Positions 23,809-30,813 of a stretch of 64,000 nucleotides of DNA are shown in pieces. Origin of the DNA: Oleispirillum sp965228165 (GTDB taxonomy: Bacteria; Pseudomonadota; Alphaproteobacteria; Rhodospirillales; Rhodospirillaceae); NCBI GenBank assembly GCA_965228165.1, contig CBDDHB010000002.1, forward strand, positions 248,001 to 312,000, in the 5' to 3' direction. Every line of letters begins with the position of its first letter. Within the stretch, counting starts at the first letter, position 1. The notes beneath the pieces were generated by a model. That model searched no databases. It had not been told where the DNA came from and saw only the letters and a program-made list of their open reading frames with translations. The translations under genes and the position numbers were made by a program.

Positions 23809-24842
23809 CGACTCCCGGCCCCGGTTTCTTCTTGCGCGGCACCGGCCTCGTCGAGGCCGACGCTGTCGGCGATCAGGTACATCGGGCGCATTTTCACCTC
23901 AAGGAAGATTCGCCCGACGTACTCGCCCAGCACGCCGAGGGAGATCAATTGCACGCCGCCCAGGAACAGCGTCGAGACCATCAGCGAGGCATAGCCGGGA
24001 ACGTCGATGCCGAACGCCGTGGTGCGGATCAGCAGCCACAGGCCGTACAGACTGGCGACGCTGGCGATCAGAACCCCCAGGATCGACCAGACGCGCAAGG
24101 GAACGGTAGAGAACGAAGTTACGCCGTCCCAGGCGTAGCGCAACAGTTTCAATGGGTTCCAGGAAGATTTTCCGGCGGCGCGTTCGCCGATGTCGAAGGG
24201 CAGGCACTCCTGGCGGAAGCCGACCCAACTGGTGATTCCCTTCATGAAGCGGTTGCGTTCCGGCAATGCCGCGATCGCCGCCACCACCTTGCGGTCGAAC
24301 AGGCGGAAATCCCCGGCCCCTTGCGGGATGCGCACCTCGGATACCGCGTCGAAGATGCGATAGAACAGGCGGCTGACCAGCCGCCGCAGCCAGGAATCGG
24401 TCTCCCGGCTGCGCCGCACCGCGATCACCATGTCGATGCCGTCTTTCCACAGCGCCAGCATCTCGCCGATCAGGGCGGGGGGATGTTGCAGATCCGCGTC
24501 CATCAACACCACGGCGTCGCCCCGCGCGTGGCGCAGTCCGGCGGCCATGGCCGCCTCCTTGCCGAAATTGCGGGAGAAGCGCAGGGCCTTGACTCTCGGG
24601 TCGTCGCGGCTGAGTTCTCGTGCTATGTCAAAGGTGTTGTCCCGGCTTCCGTCATCGACCAGGATGATTTCGTAGCGGACCTTCAGGCCTTCCAGGACCG
24701 GGGTCAGCGCCGCGTGGAGTTCCCTCAGCCCTTCGGATTCGTTATAGCAGGGCACGACGACGGACAGCAGGTTCAGGCATCGGCCGCTTGTCTCCGCCGG
24801 ATGGGGCGCGCGGGGGGCGGTTTGGGGCTGCGCATGGCGCAT
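23805..24842 (-). CDS. gtrB: GtrB/DPM1-like family 2 glycosyltransferase
   Basis: 345 residues: a cytoplasmic GT-A domain with SVVVPCYNESEGL, the metal/nucleotide motif VLMDADLQHPP and VDDGSRDNT, then two C-terminal membrane spans (about 240-265 and 275-300). This is the bactoprenol-phosphate sugar transferase arrangement that makes undecaprenyl-phosphate-linked glucose or a related sugar at the inner leaflet. First gene of the operon; divergent from the YdjC-family gene by only 29 bp. Confidence 0.88.
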   Translation of the reverse strand: MRHAQPQTAPRAPHPAETSGRCLNLLSVVVPCYNESEGLRELHAALTPVLEGLKVRYEIILVDDGSRDNTFDIARELSRDDPRVKALRFSRNFGKEAAMAAGLRHARGDAVVLMDADLQHPPALIGEMLALWKDGIDMVIAVRRSRETDSWLRRLVSRLFYRIFDAVSEVRIPQGAGDFRLFDRKVVAAIAALPERNRFMKGITSWVGFRQECLPFDIGERAAGKSSWNPLKLLRYAWDGVTSFSTVPLRVWSILGVLIASVASLYGLWLLIRTTAFGIDVPGYASLMVSTLFLGGVQLISLGVLGEYVGRIFLEVKMRPMYLIADSVGLDEAGAAQEETGAGSR

Positions 24843-24871
24843 GACGGAAAGACTCCGGATAAAGGTGGCGC

Positions 24872-25770
24872 ATGGTAAACGAAAACCCGGCCTCTGGGAA
24901 AGCGAAGAGAATGTCGCGGATGGTTCTTTGCGCCGACGATTACGGTATTTCCCCCGGCGTCTGCGATGCCGTCGAAGATCTGGCGGATCGGGGGCGGATA
25001 TCCGCGGTCAGCGCGATGACGGCGTTTCCGGAATGGCGACAGCGCGCGGCGGGTCTGCGCGCCGTCGCGCGGGCGCGCGGCGTCGATGTCGGCGTGCATC
25101 TGACCCTGACCGATCATGAGCCGTTGTCGGCGCCGCGTCGCCTCGCCTCGCCGCCGCCGGTCTGTTGCCGCCGCTGAAGGTTCTGCTGCGCGACGCGGAA
25201 TTACGCTGCCTGCCCGGGGAAGACGTGGAACGGGAAATCAAGGCGCAGCTCGACGCCTTCGAGGATGCCTTCGGCGCGCCGCCCGCCTTCGTCGACGGGC
25301 ACCAGCACGTCCATGTCTTTCCCGTCGTTCGCCGCCTGTTGGTCGCCGAAATCGCGCGACGCTACGGCCGGTCCTGCTGGGTGCGCGGGACCGTCGAGCC
25401 GTTCGCCGCGATTCTGCGGCGCGGCGTCGCGCCCTTCAAGGCGAAGGTGCTGAGCGCGCTGGGCGGACGGTTCGCCCTGCTGGCGGATCGCGCCGGATTG
25501 CCGCGCAACGATGGTTTTCGCGGGGTCTACGACCTCAGCCTGAGGATACCCTACGGGCGGTTGTTTCCGCGGTTTCTCGACGATGCGGGCAGCCATCCCT
25601 CGCGGCCCCTGATTTTCTGCCATCCCGGGCATTCGGACGCGACGTTGAAGGCGCGCTCCACCCTTGTCGAGGCGCGGGCGGCGGAATACGCTTACTTCGC
25701 GTCGGCGCAGTTCGCCGACGATTGCGCCCGTGCCGGATACCGCATCGCGGCGTTCGGCGCGGATCGGTAA
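24872..25770 (+). pseudogene. YdjC/ChbG (HpnK-like) carbohydrate deacetylase, frameshifted
   Basis: Polysaccharide-deacetylase-like family with metal ligands split over two frames. The first frame (to 25177) has VLCADDYGISPG and GVHLTLTDHE; the second (from about 25140 to 25770) resumes with LLPPLKVLL and holds DGHQHVHVFP and FCHPGHSD. The frame change needs one lost base (or two gained) between about 25125 and 25160, inside a CGCCTCGCCTCGCCGCCGCC repeat. If joined, the protein would be about 299 residues with all metal residues present. ATG 24872 has AAAGG upstream. The family removes acetyl groups from amino sugars; next to a gtr operon, envelope-sugar processing is plausible. It could also be an intact gene with a sequence error. 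Confidence 0.8.
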
Positions 25771-25790
25771 CCATCCGGCGGAGGGAAATC

Positions 25791-26042
25791 ATGCAGGCGG
25801 TGTTCGTGCAGGTGAAATGCGCCCTGGGCAAGGGCTACGAGGTCGCGGCGGCGCTGGTCGACGACATCGCCGAGACCTCCGAGGTGTATTCCACCTCCGG
25901 CGAATACGATCTCTTGGCGAAGTTCTATCTGGACGAGGGGACGGACATCGGCCGCTTCGTCACCGAACGGGTGCAAACCGTTCCCGGAGTCTCCGGCACC
26001 TTCACCCTGATCACCTTCAACGCCTTCACCCGAGGCGGGTGA
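25791..26042 (+). CDS. Stand-alone RAM (AsnC-type ligand-binding) domain protein
   Basis: 83 residues equal to the C-terminal effector domain of Lrp/AsnC regulators without the helix-turn-helix: AVFVQVKCALGKGYEVA, the TSGEYDLLAKF segment (the GxyDll motif of the family), and VPGVSGTFTLITF. Such stand-alone RAM proteins assemble into rings and bind amino acids in other bacteria; here function is unknown. ATG 25791 follows GGAGGGAAATC. It lies 20 bp after the frameshifted deacetylase and convergent with a small membrane gene. Confidence 0.85.
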   Translation: MQAVFVQVKCALGKGYEVAAALVDDIAETSEVYSTSGEYDLLAKFYLDEGTDIGRFVTERVQTVPGVSGTFTLITFNAFTRGG

Positions 26043-26048
26043 CCCGGG

Positions 26049-26246
26049 TCATTCCTTGTCGCCGTGTTTCTTGATCAACATGGTGCCGAGGGCGGCCATG
26101 CCGCCGAAGCTCGCCCACCACAACAGGGCGTAGGTCATGTGTTCCTTGTCGATCGGCAACCCCAGCAGGCCGAGCCAGACGTCGAAAATTTGAATCGCCA
26201 GACCGACGAAGCCGATGACGAACATCGCGCGTCCCAACAACAGCAT
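26049..26246 (-). CDS. Small two-span membrane protein
   Basis: 65 residues with two hydrophobic helices (about 5-29 LGRAMFVIGFVGLAIQIFDV and 38-55 YALLWWASFGGMAALGTML) and a basic end KKHGDKE. ATG 26246 is preceded by AGGGAGG. I do not recognise the family. It is convergent with the RAM protein with six bases between stops. No functional motif is visible. Confidence 0.65.
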   Translation of the reverse strand: MLLLGRAMFVIGFVGLAIQIFDVWLGLLGLPIDKEHMTYALLWWASFGGMAALGTMLIKKHGDKE

Positions 26247-26358
26247 GTCGCGTGCCTCCCTGTTCCACAGGCCGACATACTAGCCATCTCGGGAATCGAT
26301 GCAACCCGCTTCGTTCCTCATGCTTAGGGACCATGGTTTGCGCGGCATCAAGTTTGGA

Positions 26359-26386
26359 TTGATCCTTACGTATACACCCCTATAAT
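26359..26386 (+). promoter_or_regulatory. Sigma-70-type promoter
   Basis: TTGATC at 26359-26364 and a perfect TATAAT at 26381-26386 with a 16-base spacer, in a locally AT-rich stretch. It points toward the small gene starting at 26459. The best consensus promoter seen in the window. Confidence 0.65.
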
Positions 26387-26458
26387 CCTAGATGTGTATA
26401 TTCGATCCACAGCCTCTTGCGCCGTTCGATCCGGGCAAGGCTGGTGTGGGGGGAGTTC

Positions 26459-26769
26459 ATGAGTCACCAGAGTTCCCATCCGGGAGAGGTCCCGTCCGAT
26501 CCGGACGACCCCCTGGATTTCGCCGCGCGGAGCACCTGCGGCGGCGACCTGTTCGTGTTGCGCGGCGCGACGGGCGAGGGGGGGGAGGTCCGGAGCGAGC
26601 CGACGGCGGCGATTCTCTCGATCTTGCGGCGGTGTCCTCCGTGGACTGGTCGGTCGCCCTTGCCGGGCGGGGGGAAGGCGAGGGGCCGGTGGTCAATCTG
26701 GCCGAGGACGCGGCGGCGGTCACGCCGGACGAAGCGCCCGCTCCGTCAGTCGCGCGCCAAGGGCGATGA
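26459..26769 (+). CDS. Unknown small protein, probably frameshifted in a G8 tract
   Basis: I do not recognise this gene. From ATG 26459 the frame reads MSHQSSHPGEVPSDPDDP and LFVLRGATGEG up to a run of eight G (26578-26585). After the run, a different frame reads more like protein (LDLAAVSSVDWSVALAG, GPVVNLAEDAAAV) and stops at 26769, giving about 103 residues if one base is missing from the run. Without a shift, the original frame continues as an Arg-rich read antisense to the NUDIX gene. A strong promoter precedes it. It overlaps the NUDIX 3' end by about 50 bp. Reality of the gene is moderate. Confidence 0.4.
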
Positions 26770-27170
26770 CCTTCAGGGTCTGGCGCCGTTTGATCAGACC
26801 GGCGGCGCGGCGCAGCGGCGTCCAGACCATGTGGGATGCGTCGTCGCCGGGGCAGGAGCGTCCGTTCCAGGCGAACAGCCGGAAGCACAGGATGCGGTAG
26901 GGGCCGCCGGGGGAACGGACGACGACCTCGGCGAAGGGGGCGGCGCGCGAAACCGCCAGCCCGGTTTCCTCGCGGATTTCGCGAAGGATGGCGTCCCTGG
27001 GGGGGGTCTCCCGGTTCGACGCGTCCGCCGGGCAGGGACCATTCGCCGCGACGCGGCGGGTGGGCGCGCCGCGCCAGCAGAACCCGCCCCTTCGCGATCG
27101 CCAGGCCGCTGACGCAGGCGACCCCGGGAAGAACGGTTCGATGAAATCGCCCGGACGCTCCTTGTCGCAT
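26720..27170 (-). pseudogene. NUDIX hydrolase, frameshifted in a G8 tract
   Basis: The first frame carries the start of a NUDIX fold (VACVSGLAIAKGRVLLARR, then SLPGGRVEPG) and breaks at the run of eight G on the + strand (26999-27006). One base fewer restores the signature as GGRVEPGD...LREIREETG, which is the Nudix box, and the protein then continues to a TGA at 26720-26722, about 149 residues. Related enzymes hydrolyse nucleoside diphosphate derivatives such as oxidised nucleotides or ADP-ribose; substrate unknown. Because the repaired Nudix box is so well conserved, a recent mutation or sequence error is more likely than old decay. Confidence 0.8.
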
Positions 27171-27258
27171 CTATTCAGCCCTTCCCTTCGTGCGTATCAT
27201 TCCCGATATGGGCGGATGGCGCGCGGGCCACGACGGCGATCGGATCGGGATACCTTCG

Positions 27259-27624
27259 ATGAAAGAACAAAGGATCATGGACCGCAAGGTCGTTCCGTCC
27301 GAGACCGTTCTGTTCCGCGAGGGCAGCGAGGGCGACGTCGCCTATCTGTTGCAGTCCGGAGCGGTCGAGATCTACAAGGAACAGCCGGACGGAACGGAGC
27401 GGCGGGTCGGGGTGATCACCGAGGGTGGAATCTTCGGCGAAATGGCGTTGATCGACAATCAGCCGCGCATGGCCAACGCCCGCACCCTCGAGGCCTGTAC
27501 CCTGGTGGTGATCAACCGCATGATGTTCGAGGAACGGCTGCGCAAGCTGGACCCGTTCATGCGGGGGCTGTTGAGCATGCTGGTGCGCAATCTGCGCGAC
27601 ACCACCAACCGGTCGTTGTCGTGA
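27259..27624 (+). CDS. Cyclic nucleotide-binding domain protein
   Basis: 121 residues comprising one cNMP-binding (CAP-like) beta barrel: EGDVAYLLQSGAVEIYKE and the phosphate-binding cassette GGIFGEMALIDNQPRMANA (about 55-75), with the Glu and Arg that contact cyclic nucleotide. There is no DNA-binding domain, so it is a stand-alone sensor. Start ATG 27259 or 27277; the first has GGGA at a better distance. It lies 28 bp before the DUF502 gene, suggesting co-expression. The ligand (cAMP or cGMP) cannot be told from sequence. Confidence 0.82.
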   Translation: MKEQRIMDRKVVPSETVLFREGSEGDVAYLLQSGAVEIYKEQPDGTERRVGVITEGGIFGEMALIDNQPRMANARTLEACTLVVINRMMFEERLRKLDPFMRGLLSMLVRNLRDTTNRSLS

Positions 27625-27652
27625 CGACCGTCGGGACAGGGGATCGGGAACG

Positions 27653-28393
27653 ATGAGCGTAGCGCCGAAACGCGGCAAGGGTGGCAAGGCCAAGCCGACG
27701 CCGGGACTGTTCGCCCGTCTGCGCGGGCATTTCCTTGCCGGTTTGCTGGTGACCTCTCCCGCCGCGCTGACCCTTTATCTGGCCTGGATGTTCGTTTCCT
27801 TCGTCGATGCGCAGGTGGGGTCGGTGCTGCCGCCGCGTTATCATCCCGGCACCTACCTGGGCTTCGACGTGCCCGGATTCGGGGTGCTGGTCCTGCTGGC
27901 GACGATGACCGCGATCGGCGCCTTGACCGCGGGCCTGATCGGGCGGCTGCTGCTGCGCTGGGGGGAAAGCATCCTCAACCGCATGCCGGTGATTCGCGGC
28001 ATTTACGGCTCGCTCAAGCAGTTGTTCGAGACGGTTCTGTCGCAGAAATCCTCGGCCTTCCGCCAGTGCGTTCTGGTGGAATATCCCCGGCGCGGGTTGT
28101 GGGCGCTGGGCTTCATCAGCGGCGTCACCGAGGGGGAGGTGCAGACTCTGACCGAAGACGAGGTTCTGAACGTCTTCGTGCCGACCACCCCCAACCCGAC
28201 CTCGGGCTTTCTGCTGTTCATCCCGCGCAAGGACGTGGTGGTGCTGTCGATGAGCGTCGAGGAAGGAATCAAGATGGTGATTTCCGGCGGCATCGTGGTG
28301 CCGAAGGAACCCAAACGAGGAAGATCCGCCGTCATCCCGAGCGCAGGGTCGCCACCACCGCGTCCCGCGCGAACAGATACAGCAGGCACCTGA
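27653..28393 (+). CDS. DUF502 membrane protein
   Basis: 246 residues with two hydrophobic spans (about 28-50 GLLVTSPAALTLYLAWMFV and 75-98 VLVLLATMTAIGALTAGLIG) and a conserved cytoplasmic part with MPVIRGIYGSLKQLFET, ALGFISGVTEGEV and VPTTPNPTSGFLLFIP. This is the DUF502 family, function unknown, widespread in bacteria and plants. The family core ends near SGGIVVPKEP; the last 23 residues are read across the end of recG on the other strand, a 62 bp tail-to-tail overlap. Confidence 0.88.
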   Translation: MSVAPKRGKGGKAKPTPGLFARLRGHFLAGLLVTSPAALTLYLAWMFVSFVDAQVGSVLPPRYHPGTYLGFDVPGFGVLVLLATMTAIGALTAGLIGRLLLRWGESILNRMPVIRGIYGSLKQLFETVLSQKSSAFRQCVLVEYPRRGLWALGFISGVTEGEVQTLTEDEVLNVFVPTTPNPTSGFLLFIPRKDVVVLSMSVEEGIKMVISGGIVVPKEPKRGRSAVIPSAGSPPPRPARTDTAGT

Positions 28394-30419
28394 GGGTGCT
28401 TACCCGTTCGCCGGTCAGGTCCGGGTCCAACGCCAGAATGCGTTGCGCGTCGGCGCGGGCGATCTCCAGAAGGTCGGCGTGGGCGGCCAGATCCGCCAGG
28501 CGGAACTCCGGCAGGCCGCTCTGCCGGGTGCCCAGGAGCTCCCCCGCGCCGCGCAGGCGCAGGTCGGCCTCGGCGATGACGAATCCGTCGTCGGTTTCCT
28601 TCAGCGTGGTCAGCCGCGCCCGCGCGGTTTCGGTCAATCCGCCGTAAAGCAGCAGACAGGTGGAGGCGGCGTCGCCGCGTCCGACCCGACCGCGCAACTG
28701 GTGGAGTTGCGCCAGGCCGAAGCGTTCGGCGTGCTCGACGATGATGATGCTGGCGTTGGCGACGTCGACTCCGACCTCGATCACCGTGGTGGCGACCAGG
28801 ACGCGGGTCTTGCCTTCCAGGAAATCCTGCATCGCGGCGTCGCGTTCCGGTCCCTTCATCCGTCCGTGGATGATCCCGACCGCGTCCTTCCCCAGGGTCT
28901 GCGCCAGGGCCTGCCCGCGTTCCTCGACCGAGGTCAGCGGAGTTTCCTCGTCGCCCTCGACCAGGGGGCAGACCCAGTACGCCTGCCGCCCGGCGGCGAC
29001 CGCGCGGCGCACCCCGTCCACCACCTCCGGCAGGCGGGCGAGCGCCACCAGACGGGTGTCGATCGGCTGCCGCCCCGGCGGTCGTTGGTCGATGCGCGAG
29101 GCATCCATGTCGCCATAGGCGGCGAGCATCAGGGTGCGGGGGATCGGCGTCGCGGTCATCACCAGCAGGTCGGCCTGATATCCTTTGTCGGACAGCATCA
29201 GGCGCTGCCGCACCCCGAACCGGTGCTGTTCGTCGATCACCGCCAGGCCCAGACGGGCGAATTCGACGTCTTCCTGGAACAGGGCATGGGTGCCGATGGC
29301 GATGTCGGCTCGGCCCTCGGCGATGGCGGCGAGCGCCGCGTCGCGGGATGCGGCCTTGTCCCGCCCGGTCAGCAGGACCACGGATAGCCCCGCAGTTTCC
29401 GCCAGGGGGGCGATCACCGCGTGGTGCTGCCGCGCCAGAAGGTCGGTCGGCGCCATGAAGGCGGCCTGGGTTCCCGCCTCCACGGCGCGCGCCATCGCCA
29501 GCAGCGCCACTACCGTTTTGCCGCTGCCGACGTCGCCTTGCAACAGGCGCAGCATGCGGGTGGGGGAGGCCATGTCGGCGTGGATTTCCCGGATCGCGCG
29601 TTCCTGCGCGGCGGTCAGGGCGAAGGGCAGAAGGGCGCGCAGCCGCGCCTCCAGTTCGCCATCGCCGACCAGGGCGCGGCCGGGACGGGCGCGCGCCTTG
29701 GCGCGCACCACGGACAGGGCCAACTGCGCGGACAGGAGTTCGTCATAGGCCAGCCGACGCCGCGCCGGGTGCGCCGCGTCCAGCGGCGCCGGGGTTTCCG
29801 GCGCGTGGACCTGGCGCAGCGCCGCGCCCCAGGCGGGCCAGTCCTCGCGCAGGATCAGGTGAGGGTCGTTCCATTCCGGCAATTCGGGCAGGCGTTCCAG
29901 GGCATGGCGCGCCGCCTTGCCCACCGCCTTCTGGGTCAATCCGGCGGTCAGGCCGTAGACCGGCTCGACGGCGGGAATTTCCGCCGCCCGCTCCGGCGGC
30001 AGGATGTAGTCGGGATGGCCGATCTGCGGCGCGCCGCGAAACCAGTCCACCCGACCGCTGACGATCCGGGTCGCGCCCTCCGGCAGGGCGGCGCGCAGAT
30101 AGTCTTCCCGCGCGTGGAAGAACACCAGTTCGATCTCGCCGCTGGCGTCGGCGCAGACCACTCGATAGGGGGCGCGGCTTTTCGGCGGGGCGGGTTCGTG
30201 CCGCAGGACGCGCAGGTTCAGCGTCGCCACCTGACCGTCGATGGTGTCGGCGGCGGAGGCGCGCACCGCGCGATCGACGCAGCCGTGCGGCAGGTGCCAC
30301 AGCAGGTCCGCCACCTTGTCGCCGCCCGCCGCCCGCTCCAACAGCGGCGCGAGGCGCGGCCCGACGCCGGGCAGGCTGGTCAGCGGCGCGAACAGGGGAT
30401 AGAGAATCGTCGGGCGCAT
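28332..30419 (-). CDS. recG: ATP-dependent DNA helicase RecG
   Basis: Remodels stalled replication forks and branched recombination intermediates. 695 residues: N-terminal wedge/OB domain (about 1-250, GVGPRLAPLLERAAG near the start), Walker A GDVGSGKT, DEQHRFG box, TATPIPRTLML, and the C-terminal helicase motif LRGRVGRG with the RecG-specific TRQSG segment near 640. ATG 30419 has GGGAAG upstream; other in-frame ATGs further upstream would run into sdhE's leader. Diverges from sdhE-mfd, the common alphaproteobacterial order. Confidence 0.95.
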   Translation of the reverse strand: MRPTILYPLFAPLTSLPGVGPRLAPLLERAAGGDKVADLLWHLPHGCVDRAVRASAADTIDGQVATLNLRVLRHEPAPPKSRAPYRVVCADASGEIELVFFHAREDYLRAALPEGATRIVSGRVDWFRGAPQIGHPDYILPPERAAEIPAVEPVYGLTAGLTQKAVGKAARHALERLPELPEWNDPHLILREDWPAWGAALRQVHAPETPAPLDAAHPARRRLAYDELLSAQLALSVVRAKARARPGRALVGDGELEARLRALLPFALTAAQERAIREIHADMASPTRMLRLLQGDVGSGKTVVALLAMARAVEAGTQAAFMAPTDLLARQHHAVIAPLAETAGLSVVLLTGRDKAASRDAALAAIAEGRADIAIGTHALFQEDVEFARLGLAVIDEQHRFGVRQRLMLSDKGYQADLLVMTATPIPRTLMLAAYGDMDASRIDQRPPGRQPIDTRLVALARLPEVVDGVRRAVAAGRQAYWVCPLVEGDEETPLTSVEERGQALAQTLGKDAVGIIHGRMKGPERDAAMQDFLEGKTRVLVATTVIEVGVDVANASIIIVEHAERFGLAQLHQLRGRVGRGDAASTCLLLYGGLTETARARLTTLKETDDGFVIAEADLRLRGAGELLGTRQSGLPEFRLADLAAHADLLEIARADAQRILALDPDLTGERVSTLRCLLYLFARDAVVATLRSG

Positions 30420-30534
30420 GCGGCGGACTTCCCGGGATGACAAAAAAACGCATTCCCTATATATCCTATCCCCGACGCCGGTGACAGGCGGGGATGCCGC
30501 CACGCCGCGCCGGGACAATCGAGAGCGAGGAATC

Positions 30535-30813
30535 ATGACCCCATCCGACCCGTTGGAAGTCCGCCGCAAGCGGTTGAAGTTCCGTTCCAGCTATCGCGGC
30601 ATGAAGGAACTCGACCTGCTGATCAGCGCGTTCGCCCAAACCTATCTGGACGACTTCGACTCCGATGCCCTGCGCCAGTACGAGGCGATCCTCGACGTGC
30701 CGGACAACGATCTTCTGGACTGGTTGGTCAAGAAGGCGCCGATTCCCGCCGTGATGGACACCGACGTCATGAAGAAATTCATGTCTTTCAAATACACTAA
30801 GCCTCAGAGTTGA
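30535..30813 (+). CDS. sdhE: Succinate dehydrogenase flavinylation factor SdhE
   Basis: Small assembly protein that promotes covalent FAD attachment to succinate dehydrogenase. 92 residues with the family signature KRLKFRSSYRGMKELDLL (the RGxxE motif contacts the flavoprotein), FAQTYLDDFD and DLLDWLVKK. ATG 30535 follows GCGAGGAATC. Its stop overlaps the mfd start as TTGA. Confidence 0.94.
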   Translation: MTPSDPLEVRRKRLKFRSSYRGMKELDLLISAFAQTYLDDFDSDALRQYEAILDVPDNDLLDWLVKKAPIPAVMDTDVMKKFMSFKYTKPQS

